Part shown: piece after piece, positions 34,001 to 44,985 of the stretch
Numbering within the stretch: position 1 is the stretch's first letter
Layout of the letters: each line of letters begins with the position of its first letter
Assembly: GCA_013180625.2 (NCBI GenBank)
Contig: SNVD02011469.1
Location: 806,001-870,000 of the forward strand
DNA length: 64,000 nt
Origin: Boswellia sacra
Taxonomy: Eukaryota; Streptophyta; Magnoliopsida; Sapindales; Burseraceae
Reading direction: 5' to 3'
Made by a program: the position numbers and the translations under genes
Notes under the pieces: generated by a model
The model's input: the letters and a program-made list of their open reading frames with translations, nothing else
Databases searched by the model: none
Told to the model about the DNA's origin: nothing

Positions 34001-36754
34001 TGCAACCTAGTAGATGTATCAACTCCTTAATTTTAAAGTAGAAAATAAGTTCATGTTTGTGAATCGCTACAGACACATTTTAAATCCTACTTCAAATACT
34101 TTTTGAGTTCCTAATCTTTGATGAAATTCAGCTCAGCAAAACAGGGGGGAAGCACTTTAATCTTGTATATAACTGCATTGTGTTATTGCTCTTGATTTCC
34201 AAATTTGTTAGATATGACTAAATAAATTATAATATCCGTCCCTTGGAGATTTTTTTCACCCTACTTTGAGGTTGTCGAAATGGATTTTTCTTTAAAAAAA
34301 ATTTAGCTACACGGTAGCTGATCTTGTCTATAAATAATTTTGTGTGGCATTCTTCTTCCATTGAAAATCTTGTTTTCTTTCAATTATTTTTATTTATTTG
34401 GTCAAAATGTTTCTCACAATAAGACTAAAGTGACATATCTTGGCTGGGTCTGGTTAATGTATTTTCCTCGTAACGTATTCTCAATTCATTGCTTTTCATT
34501 CTACAACTTGAGCTGAATACAATATAATTTTTATTTGTACTATTCAGCTCTTACTTTTTAACTCTTAAACCCTCACTTTTATTTTAAGTTTTTTGACAAT
34601 TTTATCCTAAAATAAAATTACTAATAACGACAAAAAGTTTTAAGTACTCACGTTATTTACCATGATAAAACATATATCTCTTAATTCTCTTGAACAATTA
34701 AAAACCCTAATCTATAACCAAATAGTATTTTTGTGTCATTAGATATAATGTAATACAAATAAAAGTTTTCATTATTATTTTGTTAAATATTATTTGGACT
34801 TTGATTATTTTAATATATTGAGAGATTATTCACACAGATTATTGTATGAGTGTTGGTTAGAGATTGTTTGTGTTTAGATTTTGGTTATTTATTGCACAAG
34901 TTCCTCGTCAATTAAGATATAAACTAAAATAATAAATAAACAAATTGATGGAAAGTGCTAAAACGAAAAATGATGCTAGAAAAATCCAGTTTTCAATAAA
35001 TGGGTAATTTGGGAAGTAATTGGGTTCAATTAGAAAAAAATGGAGGTTTAAAATTTTTTAATTTAGTAAATTTAAGCGTGGGGGCTAAAAAGTTAAAACT
35101 AATGGTTGAATAGTATATTTTTATAATTATGAAAACCAATTTCTTAGCGCGTTTTCATAGTAGAAAAAATAATTATAGCAATTAAATCACAATTTTGACC
35201 TTTAATTTAATTTATGTTCCTGCGGCCTGGTATTGAGGCGTTGAGGCGTGACAAACAACTCTCTAATTGGTAAAAGGACCAGTGACAGGGCGTGTGGCTA
35301 TTCATATATGATCGTGCATCTATTCTTATTTTTACATTTTGGTTATGCTTGTTCATTATCAAAACTAGATTTTAGTAGCTCGACGATTGATTTGCATAGT
35401 ACCGGCACTTTTTTTTCCTCTTTATCGACTATAAAAATAATTGTGCATTCACATTCAAAACTAAATTAATATCCTACCAATAATACTTTTGCTCTTCGCA
35501 GTTTTGGACTACTACTTTACTTATTGTTGGACGGTAAAGAGTTAAGGGTTAATAACTTTGCAATGACATACATATCATCTTTATAAATCATGTGATATTT
35601 AACCGATGAAAAAAATAATACATCCGCTCTCTCCTGCTCTAAACTAAAATTACCAGAGATTCTTTCAAAGAGGGGAGTGGTCATAGAGCCTCCCACTACA
35701 ATACCAAATGTATGATGCGCGAGAGGTATGGTGAGCTGGGATTGTAAATAGAGTCAAATGCTCGATTTATTTCATGTTTGGAACGATATCGGACATTACT
35801 TGCAGCACTCAACAGTTGTTGCCCAATTATTATCAGGAGAGATTGTGAAAGCATATGTATATGAGTCCAAAAAGTAGAAACAAAATTATTTAAAAAAAGA
35901 GTTGATCAGATTATGCACGACAAAATTGGATTTAATTTACTCTGATTTGTTAAATTGGGAAAATAGATAAGGAGCCAATTATGATGACTTCTACTTTCGA
36001 GCAAAAGCACATTAACGTTTGGCAGGCAGGTTTTGTTATTAGTATAGTATAAGGCTATAAGCTGTGAGATTGTATTAACTTTTATAATGTATTGTGTAGG
36101 GTGGCTGAAAAGTTCATAGCGATGTGAGGAGACCCGAAATAATAAGGAAACGTAAAACCCTGCTCACCCATGGGTTACGACAGCATTACGCAACACAACA
36201 TCAGGAGATAAAAGCTGATTGATAATGAAAAATATTTATTTAATAACACGTCTGTATGCATTATCTTAAAATAAAAAATTAAATTTTATTTATCTTAAAT
36301 AATTAAATAGTTAAATTATTTAAATAAATTTTAAAAAATTTAAATATTTCACTCAGAATTTTATATTTAATTTAAAATTTAATTTTAAATATTATATTAG
36401 TTTTATTTAAATTAATTAATTAATTATAAATCTCATTTTTTTTAAAATATTTATATGTAATCTTGTCCAATATATCTAGTGTTACCCCAAACACAAAATA
36501 GTATTAATTACCCCAATCCAATTGTTTTTAATAATATCTAATACCATCAAATCCTAATAAACCAATACAATCTAATACAATTAACTTATAAAAATGCCCA
36601 ATTGATTAAAAAGTGGATACAGATATTGATATATATCTATCTATTGACAACACTAGTCAACTGGCTTATTCCATCATGATACTTTATTAATATTTTTAAA
36701 TGAGTAATACTACTTATTTTTCATAACATAATTAAAAAAAAGGAATATATAAAA
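34001..36754. other. AT-rich intergenic sequence, no gene seen
   Basis: The parts 34400-34520 and 35210-35460 resemble tail module T0 (19930-20260) and are separated by a MITE candidate (34530-35118). The part 36200-36700 is extremely AT-rich, with CCCCAAACACAAAATAG near 36486 that may mark another small inverted-repeat element. No coding sequence is supported. Confidence 0.4.
34530..35118. mobile_element. MITE candidate, ~590 bp
   Basis: The left part TTGTACTATTCAGCTCTTAC...TTTTTAACTCTTAAACCCTCAC pairs imperfectly with the complement of the right part (GCGTGGGGGCTAAAAAGTT...GGTTGAATAGTATA). ATTTTTAT borders both sides, a possible 8-bp target duplication. The related T0 sequence near 20035 lacks this stretch, as expected for an insertion. 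No protein is encoded. Confidence 0.55.
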
Positions 36755-37494
36755 ATATACTTATTTGATAAATATATTGATTGATTCGCAGAATCTACCA
36801 TTACGCATTACTAATAATTTTTAGCAATCTTTCCCTTATTAAGATTTCAACTGTTATGACAAGAATATTTGATCTGGGGTCGTTGTTCCCGAAAGGTTGC
36901 AAGCTAAACAAGGACGTATAGTTGTTATCCATTCTGAAGACCAATTAACTCCTTAGTTACGTTAATGACAAATCGTTTGCTATGGCTCTTCAAATTAAGC
37001 TTTCTGGTATGCGTTAAGTCATTTTTAAAGCAAGAATTTACCTGAATTTTAATAAATAAAATACTAATTAAGTTTTCACAGTTCGCGTTAAATCGATTTC
37101 AGACGGCCAGTTCATGAAACTTGAAAGAAATTTCACTTCATGAGAAGCAAATTTTCAGACATGCACGGGTGGCCTCTTGCACGGTTTAAGAAAAAAATAT
37201 CCATGGCGCTATTGCTACTGTAATTAATTTCACAGATACCCGAAATGGTCCAGATGGTTCATCATTATTCAATGTATTAATCCCTCCACGTGTTATCAGT
37301 GGCAGATGACCGTGCTCGTAGGGTCAAGCAACCCTGCGCCACAGGGTAAATAATTAGATGAGAGCGTTTTGCTATTGTCATAAATTATGGCTGACCCACA
37401 TCCCACAGGGTAATTTCTTCTTCAACTTTCTGATCTTTTTTGTAGTATAAAGTTGTATAGAATATTTACATAATTGTATAAAATACTATATGAC

Positions 37495-37866
37495 ACTTGG
37501 ACTTCTGAGAATAAACAGTAAAATCTCAGCTCAGAAAAACTTGAGTGAGAGGCAGTGAAACTTTTATATCCGGATCAACACAAAAAAGTAGTTGCCAGGT
37601 GTACATCATCAGAGACCCCAGCAGCTATAGCCAATAGAAAAACATTACATGGCAATTCTAGAATACTGTATACCTAATTCATAACTAACTTGCTGATTAG
37701 GCTAACTAACTAAATATCAAAGTTAATAAAATAGTAAGCTGAATTAGCTTACTTAACAGAACAACGAAACTGAAAACAGAACAGAGAAGCTGAAGAATAT
37801 AAGCCAAGTGCAAAACACAATTTGCAGTGCAGAGTAGGAGCAAGAGCTCAATGAGCTGTCTTCACA
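37495..37866 (-). repeat. 3' LTR of the copia element
   Basis: 372 bp. On the minus strand it begins TGTGAAGACAGCTC after the polypurine tract and ends ...CCAAGT next to ATGAC. It is about 96-97% identical to the other LTR. Confidence 0.93.
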
Positions 37867-40800
37867 TCCCCCCTCAAACTGGAGGGTAATTCCAGCACTC
37901 CAAGTTTGCTTCGGAAGACATTGAACAGAGGCATTGGCAATGGTTTGGTGAGACAGTCAGCTAGCTGGTCACAGGAAGGCACATATCTAACTTCAAGTTC
38001 TTTCTGCAAAACTTTGTCTCTAACAAAGTGAATGTCTATCTCAACTTGTTTTGTTCTTGCGTGAAGAACAGGATTGGATGCCAGAGCACTGGCACTGTTA
38101 TTGTCACACCAAGTGACTGGGCATTGAGATGGTTGGCAATGCAGTTCACTTAGCAATGACTGGATCCATGTGATCTCAGCTGCAACTTGTGCCAGGGCAC
38201 GGTATTTTGATTATGTACTTGACCTGGAGACAACAAGTTGCTTCTTTGACTGCCAAGATACTAATGTGTCACCTAAGAACACACAGTAACCTCCAATAGA
38301 CTTCCTGTCTTCTACATTGCAGGCCCAATCTGCATCTGAGAATCCGGTTATGTTAATGTCTTCACAGGGTTTGATATGAAAACCAAAGAGCTTGGTATTT
38401 TGAAGATTTCTCAGAATTCTCTTCACTCCCTGCCAATGAATCATTTTGGGTGTCTGAAGTGCTTGGCTGAGTTTGTTCACTGCGAAGGCAATATCTGGTC
38501 TGGTGTAAGTGAGATATTGCAAGGCTCCCATAGCACTTCTGTATAGTGTAGGATCAGAAAAAGGATCTGAATCTTCAGTTCTCTTGTCCTTGCTAACAGC
38601 AGCTGGTGTAGAGCAAGGTTTCAAATGCTCAAGCTGTAGCCTTTTAAGTAAATCAGCTATGTATTTTGACTGATTTAAATACATGCCTGTGTCATTTCTC
38701 CTTACTTCTATCCCAAGAAAATAATGGAGGTCTCCAAGATCTTTAAGGGCAAACAATCTATTCAGTTTAGATATGATCCCTTGTATGAATTCTTGATTAT
38801 TTTCAGTAATCAGTATATCATCTACATACACTAGGATAAAACTCAGGATGCCTTCTGTCTTATAAATGAACAAGGAGGAGTCTGACTTTGCATTGATGAA
38901 GTTCCACCTCAATAGTGTGCCTTTTAGCTTGTCAAACCAGGCCCTAGGAGCCTGTTTAAGACCATACAGGGCTTTATACAGTTTACAGATATGAGAGGGT
39001 TTGGATGAATCTACAAATCCTTCTGGTTGTACCATGTAAACTGATTCCTCCAATTTGCCATTCAAAAATGCATTATTGAAATCTAGCTGTCTTATTTCCC
39101 AATTTCTAGTTACTGCCAAGGTGAGAATTACTCTAATAGTTCCAGCTTTCACTACTGGACTATATGTTTCAGAGTAATCGATTCCAAGTGTTTGGTGAAA
39201 CCCTTTTGCCACCAGCCTGGCTTTGTGCCTATGGACAGTCCCATCACTATTAAACTTAAGTTTGAACACCCATTTGTTTCCCACTAAGTTATAGAGAGGA
39301 GAAAAAGGAACCAAAGTCCATGTTTTGTTCTTAGTTAAGGCCTAGAATTCTATATCCATTGCTTTTCTCCAGGAGTCAGATTGCAAAGCTTTAGATACTG
39401 TCAATGGTTCTGAGTTTTCCAGGTTTGCATGGTGTGAATAGCTTATGTGATATACTTTGGGTTTGAAGATGCCTCTTTTTGATCTTATGATCATTGGGTG
39501 GCATGGCATAATAGGTACTAAGGTCTGGTGGTCAGGCTGTGAGATTTCAGGTTCATGTGCAGTGGTTTCATTTGGTTGAGATGACAGTTGAGTGTCTGAA
39601 GCAATGCCTGGTAAAAGTTGTTGATTGAGAGAAGGAGAGGTTGGACTGTTTGGAGTGTTTTCAGGATTAAGTTCTGCTGCAGTGAGGGAGTCTTGAGAGG
39701 GTCTTTTGTTCTGATTATTGCTGGTCTCAACTTCCCTGGAAGTACAGTCTTGTTTCTTCCATTTACTGAGTATTGGAAGAAAAAGACCTGACAGATCATT
39801 GAGGGAAGTTTGTGAAATTGGATTATTTTTGGTGTTTAGGAATCCCTGTTTAAATGGAAATTCAGCTTCATTGAAGAGTACATTTATTGACATGTAAATT
39901 CTTCCAGTGGAGCTGAGACACTTGAACCCTTTGTGTTGATCACTATAACCTAGGAAGACACATTTTGTAAAGTGGAACTGGAATTTGTGGTTCTGATAAG
40001 GTCTTAGACAAGGAAAAAAGGTGCAGCCAAAGATTTTCAGTGAGTGATAGTCAGGAATCCATTTATATATTTTCTGCCAAGGTGATATGCCATTAAGAAT
40101 TGGTGTTGGGAGTCTATTGATAAGCCAGACAGCAGTGTAAAAGGCTTTCCACCAGTACCTCAATGGCATATGTGCCTGAACTAGCAAGGTTAGGCCCATT
40201 TCTACAATTTGCCTATGCTTTCTCTCTGCCTTTCCTTGTTGTTCATGAGTATATGGACAAGAAATTCTAGATTCTATCCCATTTTGATTGAGAAAATCAG
40301 TAAAAACTCTAAACTCTCCTCCCCAATCTGACTGAAGACATTTTATTTGCTTTTCAAATTTGTTTTCAACACGCATTTTGAACTGTTTGAAGACTGATAA
40401 TGATTCTGATTTGTTTTTGAGGGAAAAGATCCAAGTGAATCTACTGAAATCATCTATGAAATGGATATAGTATTTATATCCGAAAATGGAAGAAACAGGA
40501 GCTGGTCCCCAAAGGTCTGTGTGTATCAATTCCAGAAGTTGTTTAGTTTTGCTGTTTGGGTTCTTGAAAGGTAAAGCATGTGATTTTCCACACTGACAAG
40601 CATCACAGAAATCAAAATTTTCATTGCTTTTAACAGATTCTTTACAAGCTCTTAGAATTTGACTCAAAATTTTCCCTGACGGATGACCAAGTTTTCTGTG
40701 CCAGACATTAAGTTTTTCTTTGTCTGACAGAAAGCTTGTCACAGAGGCCACAGGGTTACAAGAACCTACAATGCTTTCTGCATTTGACTTTTTTGACATA

Positions 40801-42358
40801 CTAGATGACACACTAGACCTTGAGACAGAAGGAACAGACTCAACATGATTCAAATAACTTTTATTATTTCCGGGAACTTGGAGCATATACTGGTTTGGAA
40901 CTGTGAGACCAGGGTTGATTTGGTAGAGACCTTCCTTAACTCTCCCCTGCAGAAGAACCTGGTGTGTTTGTTTGTCCTTCATAAGACAAAAATCATGGTG
41001 AAATTCAACATAAACCTTGTTATCTTTGGTAAGACTAGATATGCTCAGCAAGTTCTTTGTTATTTTGGGCACACACAATATATTTTTCAAGTTCAACACA
41101 GTTTTTCCAGCAAACAACTTTGAATGGCCTACATGTGAAATGCATAGATTTCTACCATCATCTACAGATAGAGATTTATTACCAGAGTAATCACTTCTTG
41201 AGTTGAGGAGGCTAGGTTCTGCTGTAACATGATTAGTGGCACCACTGTCAGCAAACCAGGATTCATCATTGACAGCTTCAGGTGTGGCATAGAAAGCCTG
41301 TTGGGATTGATTGTTGGTAAAGAAACCTTGTTGAGGTTGACTAGGCCTTGGAAATCCTTGCCTGTTGTTGTTCCCACTTTTGTTTCTATTGGTACCTCCC
41401 ATATAGTTTAAATCAATCCTGTAAAAGCATATAGTTGTAGAATGTCCTATTTTCCCACAGATTTGGTAAATAGGTCTGGAATTGCCAAATCTGCCACCTC
41501 CTCTTCCTCTGGTATTTTTGCTTCTTGAACCTCTTTCAATGTTTCGATTACTAGTTTTATTGAAACTTTGTCTAAACTGATCTTGGTTATTCTGATTTGG
41601 TTTAACAAAAACAACATTGGCAGAGGCTTGATTGAGACTCAAGTTTGTGAAACCATGTAACCTTTCAAGTCTGTTTTCAAAGTTGAGAAGTGTAGCTTAG
41701 GTTCTTGCCAGGAGATTTTCTCTCTAGCTTGAATCTGGACAACAATGGGAGTATAATCACTATTTAGGCCTAAGGTGATGAATGAAATCAGATCATCCAT
41801 ATCTACTGGACTTCCAGCTATTGCTAGATTATCTGAAATCTTCTTCATGACAGAAAGATACTCACTCATCTTCATTAAGTCCTTCCTAGTGGTTTGAAGA
41901 TCAAATCTCAGATTTGAGATTTTGGATCTATTCCTAATACCACAATATTCTTCAAGTGCTTTCCAAAGTTCATGGGAGGTAGGTTGTCCTATTACCTGAG
42001 CTGCTACTTCACTCGTGACAGAACTGAGCAACCAACCCATCAGTAGGCTATCGGTTGTTACCCAATCTTCAAAATCTGGGTTGATCTGGAGCTGGGAGCT
42101 GCTATCACCTTTATCCCCCGTTGCTGTGATGAACTCAGGTGGGCGTTTCCTTGTTCCAAGAACAAATCCTTCCAGCTTATGGCCTTTTAGTGTTGGCAGT
42201 ACCATAGCTTTCCAAATGGTGATGTTGTCTTCATCGAGTTTGATAGGAAATGACTGACTCAAGGTGTTTCCAAAGGGTGAGCTTCCATTAAGGAAGCTGG
42301 GTCGGGAAGAACCAAAATCACCAGTGGAAGGACTTCCTTGGAATGATCTTGAGGACAT
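37848..42358 (-). pseudogene. copia gag-pol polyprotein gene, broken
   Basis: It starts at an ATG at 42358 (MSSRSFQGSPSTGDFG). In order: a UBN2-type gag (42358-41639); a zinc knuckle YQICGKIGHSTTICF with its first Cys replaced by Tyr; protease WFADSGATNHVT; integrase with HHCC (HRKLGHPS, CDAC) and the catalytic core (HTDLWGP, SDWGGEF, KAERKHRQIVE); reverse transcriptase with YVDDILI; RNase H (FSDADWA, DNNSA, DCLTKPLP). Breaks are a frameshift at about 41640 at the end of gag, a stop codon after AMDIEF near 39341, and a stop after SRSST near 38211. It cannot make a full polyprotein. It could still be mobilised by proteins of a related intact element. Confidence 0.95.
37867..37878 (-). other. 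Polypurine tract of the copia element
   Basis: The minus strand reads TTTGAGGGGGGA directly before the 3' LTR; this is the site that primes plus-strand DNA synthesis in retrotransposons. Confidence 0.85.
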
Positions 42359-42376
42359 GGCGTTTGCTTTCTGTCT

Positions 42377-42388
42377 GCTCTGATACCA
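42377..42388 (-). other. Primer-binding site of the copia element
   Basis: The minus strand reads TGGTATCAGAGC directly after the 5' LTR, complementary to the 3' end of plant initiator tRNA-Met. Its position fixes the LTR end at 42389. Confidence 0.92.
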
Positions 42389-42759
42389 ACTTGAAATTCT
42401 GAGAATGAACAGTAAAATCTCAGCTCAGAAAAACCTGAGTGAGAGGCAGTGAAACTTTTATATCCGGATCAATACAAAAAAGTAGTTGCCAGGTGTACAT
42501 CATCAGAGACCCCAGCAGCTATAGCCAATAGAAAAACATTACATGGCAATTCTAGAATACTGTACACCTAATCCATAACTAACTTGCTGATTAGGCTAAC
42601 TAACTGAATATTAAAGTTAATAAAATAGTAAGCTGAATTAGCTTACTTAACAGAACAACGAAACTGAAAACAAAACAGAGAAGCTGAAGAATATAAGCAA
42701 GTGCAGAACACAATTTGCAGTGCAGAGTAGGAGCAAGAGCTCAATGAGCTGTCTTCGCA
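42389..42759 (-). repeat. 5' LTR of the copia element
   Basis: 371 bp. It begins TGCGAAGACAGCTC on the minus strand and ends ...TTTCAAGT next to the primer-binding site. Inside it, TTTTATATCC lies on the plus strand, and no clear TATAAA box stands out on the minus strand. Confidence 0.93.
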
Positions 42760-43423
42760 ATGACCATTCTAATTAAAAAGGAAAACGTTTCTATGGAGAA
42801 TCCTCAAATCAGCCATCCTTGCATGATCAATTTTGTGGTGGCTAATAATGCTAAAGTTACCGCTTATATTGCGTCATCCTGCAAACGTCATGTCATCCAG
42901 CTCGATTTTGCAAATGTTTTGTCATCTTATTGCTGAGTTTTGCTGAAAAACAACCTGTCATTCACAAGTAGCTGTATCCCTATTTTGAAGATCAACAGGT
43001 ACTTGCCAGTTGTAGTCTTCTGAAAATTATGAATGACAAGCATCTTCCAAAGAGGCGTCGTGAACCACATGTTGAACCCGCTTCAATAATTTGCATGCCT
43101 GCCCACTTTCTTTTTATTATTATTTTATCATTTCTAAATTGAATTCCACATTGTTTGAGGCTTGTTTGACCTAATATTTTGAGAGGTCTTCTGATGAGTT
43201 TTTACAATTGGACCGCAGAAGCAGAGGAGCGAAAAGTAAAATAATTTTCTCTCTCTTGTCCGGGCACCATCATCCGTTAATTATTACTGCCGAGCAATCA
43301 CGGCTGGGGCATGGGGACGCCTTTCATTTACTCGTTTTTCCAATACCTTTTTTAGTAGTGGCGGATCAGAAGTCATTTTTGAATTAGATTAGGAAGCAAC
43401 ACTTAGCAATATGTAATTAAAAC

Positions 43424-44566
43424 AGGAACAACTTCATAAATATTATAGCCTAATGTAACAAGGGACCTCAACTTTATAAAAATTGGCACTTATGACCCCG
43501 ACGTTGCTTCACTACTATTACTGTTACGTAGTTTTTGGGTAAATTGGCCATTTTATTAATTTTTATATGAAAAACTTTTGCAGTCCGTGGGATTCGAACT
43601 GAAGCAACTAAAACAGAAATGCACAAAGCAACCAATATAGCACCAACTTGGTTTGCACTAGGGTATGCACAGTAATTAATTTATCCCGTCACCGTCTTCA
43701 TGCCATCAATGAATGCTCTGCTTGTTCATAATCTCTCTCCATTTCGTCATCTTCTTCCTGCTATGAATACTTCAAATTTTAAAAGGAAAAATCAAATCAA
43801 ATTAATTAATTTGGGAAAGCCCCTTTCGCTTCCATCAATCTCCACATATACCGACCCAACAGACCTGTAAGGTTGCCACTTCTCACAAATCTCTTCCGTT
43901 TTCAAAGCCTCCGATAACTCTTTCAATCCGTACAAAACCTGCACATCCTTTCGCACCCCTAAATCACCCACTGGCAGCACATCCCGCTTCTATAGCGAAA
44001 ATATCATAAACGTGTGCATAGAACAAGCTCCAATGCCTTTCACACTCGTTAGCATTTTGAAAAGCATCTCATCATCCATTTCCAGAATCAAATCATCAGA
44101 CAAAACCCCACTTCCACGAAGCTGTTGAGCTGGCAAAATGGCATCGGGAACGACCTTATTCTCTCTGCCCAAGCAAAAATTGATTTTTCGTTTACTTGAA
44201 ACACACTAATTTGACTTGAATTTTTTGTTTTAAAGTTTAAGTATTCGTATAGGGAAGAAGATGATGCAGTGGAACAAGCAACATTTGGATTTTTTTTTTT
44301 TTTTTTTTTTTGCTTTGATGGCATAATAGTGTTAAATTAAGCACTCAGCCTAACCAGGTTGATGGCGTTGTGGTTGCTTCATGCTTTTTTGTTTCAAATT
44401 GCTCGAGTTCGAATCAATATAAAAGCTTAATAAAATGACCAGTTTACCCCAAAACTCTGTAACGGTAATAGTAGTGAAGTAATGTCGAGGTCATAAGTGT
44501 CTATTTCTATAAAATTGTGGTCATTTTTTGGTAGAGCATAATATAGGGTCATTTCTGAAAATTTCC
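43424..44566. mobile_element. Pack-MULE-like element carrying a glycosylase gene fragment
   Basis: Two long, diverged inverted repeats (about 43424-43805 and 44190-44566) flank a central ~380 bp. The best-matched portion is CACTTATGACCCCGACGTTG...TTCACTACTATTAC, with its complement at 44460-44520. The right end, read inward, is GGAAATTTTCAGAAATGACC, a typical Mutator-like (MULE) terminus. A degenerate 9-bp duplication is visible (AATTAAAAC on the left, CATGAAAAT on the right); the empty site in R3 (48104-48112) reads AATGAAAAT. The centre is a DNA-3-methyladenine glycosylase fragment on the minus strand. No transposase is present, so it is nonautonomous. Confidence 0.85.
43812..44130 (-). pseudogene. 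DNA-3-methyladenine glycosylase (HhH-GPD) fragment, captured
   Basis: The minus strand reads GVLSDDLILEMDDEMLFKML, then TSVKGIGACSMHTFMIFSL, a stop codon, then KRDVLPVGDLGVRKDVQVLY and GLKEL, then EICEKWQPYRSVGS. This matches the C-terminal half of the HhH-GPD domain in plant DNA-3-methyladenine glycosylases, base-excision-repair enzymes: the helix-hairpin-helix region (VKGIGA) and the loop with the catalytic Asp (PVGDLG) are present. After SVGS a one-base loss breaks the frame; the shifted frame continues WYMWRLMEAKGAFP. It lacks the N-terminal half and lies inside the inverted repeats of a MULE-like element. Confidence 0.85.
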
Positions 44567-44985
44567 CATGAAAATAATATAATTAAAATGAGAATTATTG
44601 TTTAGAATTAGCATCTCCCCTTTTATCTTTTTAAATAACTAAAAAGTTGCCTATAAGGCAGACCTTAATTTCATCCAATATATGATGTACCGAATATTAA
44701 TTCAGGACTGGCCATGATGAGTGAAACTTGGTTGTTTGTGTGTGTGTGTGTATATATCACCTCCAAGTTCAATTTAACCTTCTTGTTAGTCGTGAAAAAA
44801 ATTTGCAGATATAAAAATATAATAAAATAAAAAAGAAAACAATCTATTAGGAAAATCTTCAACATATTAACAAAACCAAAAAAATTTCAACCCAGCAATA
44901 TTGACTGAGGCCTGTTGAGGCCTCAAGTTACTTAACATAATTTAATAGTAATTACTGCAATAGTAGAAGGCAATGAAATTTTCAA

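Larger units (their letters stand above)
37495..42759 (-). mobile_element. Full-length Ty1/copia retrotransposon (defective)
   Basis: The 5265-bp element has two LTRs (37495-37866 and 42389-42759) that differ by 12 substitutions and one indel by eye, so it inserted fairly recently. The target duplication is ATGAC (37490-37494 and 42760-42764). A paralogous empty site in R2 near 46846 reads CTACTATGTGATCATTC, confirming the junctions. The primer-binding site is TGGTATCAGAGC (initiator-tRNA-Met type), and the polypurine tract is TTTGAGGGGGGA. The order protease-integrase-RT-RNase H defines copia. In the coding strand the LTR begins TG but ends AAGT rather than CA. Confidence 0.96.
36755..44985 (+). 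repeat. Duplicated segment R1 upstream of CNL gene 2 (interrupted twice)
   Basis: Pieces 36755-37489, 42765-43423 and 44567-44985 together match R2 (44986-47270) and R3 (47501-48590). Shared markers are GGCCAGTTCATGAAAC, GGGTCAAGCAACCCTGC, GCATCTGTAC-like text, TGGGGACGCCTTTC and ATATGATGTACCGAATATT. The copia element and a Pack-MULE-like element were inserted later. A short open frame (GVVAPEKFHAKQGRIL in R2) is present but broken or not open in R1, and I do not recognise it. Confidence 0.85.

Noticed and set aside
44088..44324. Lysine-rich 78-codon stretch upstream of the glycosylase fragment, with a poly-A run that could mark a retrocopy
   Set aside because: The poly-A lies at the wrong end for a processed copy of the glycosylase, and the long inverted repeats explain the element better as MULE-type capture.
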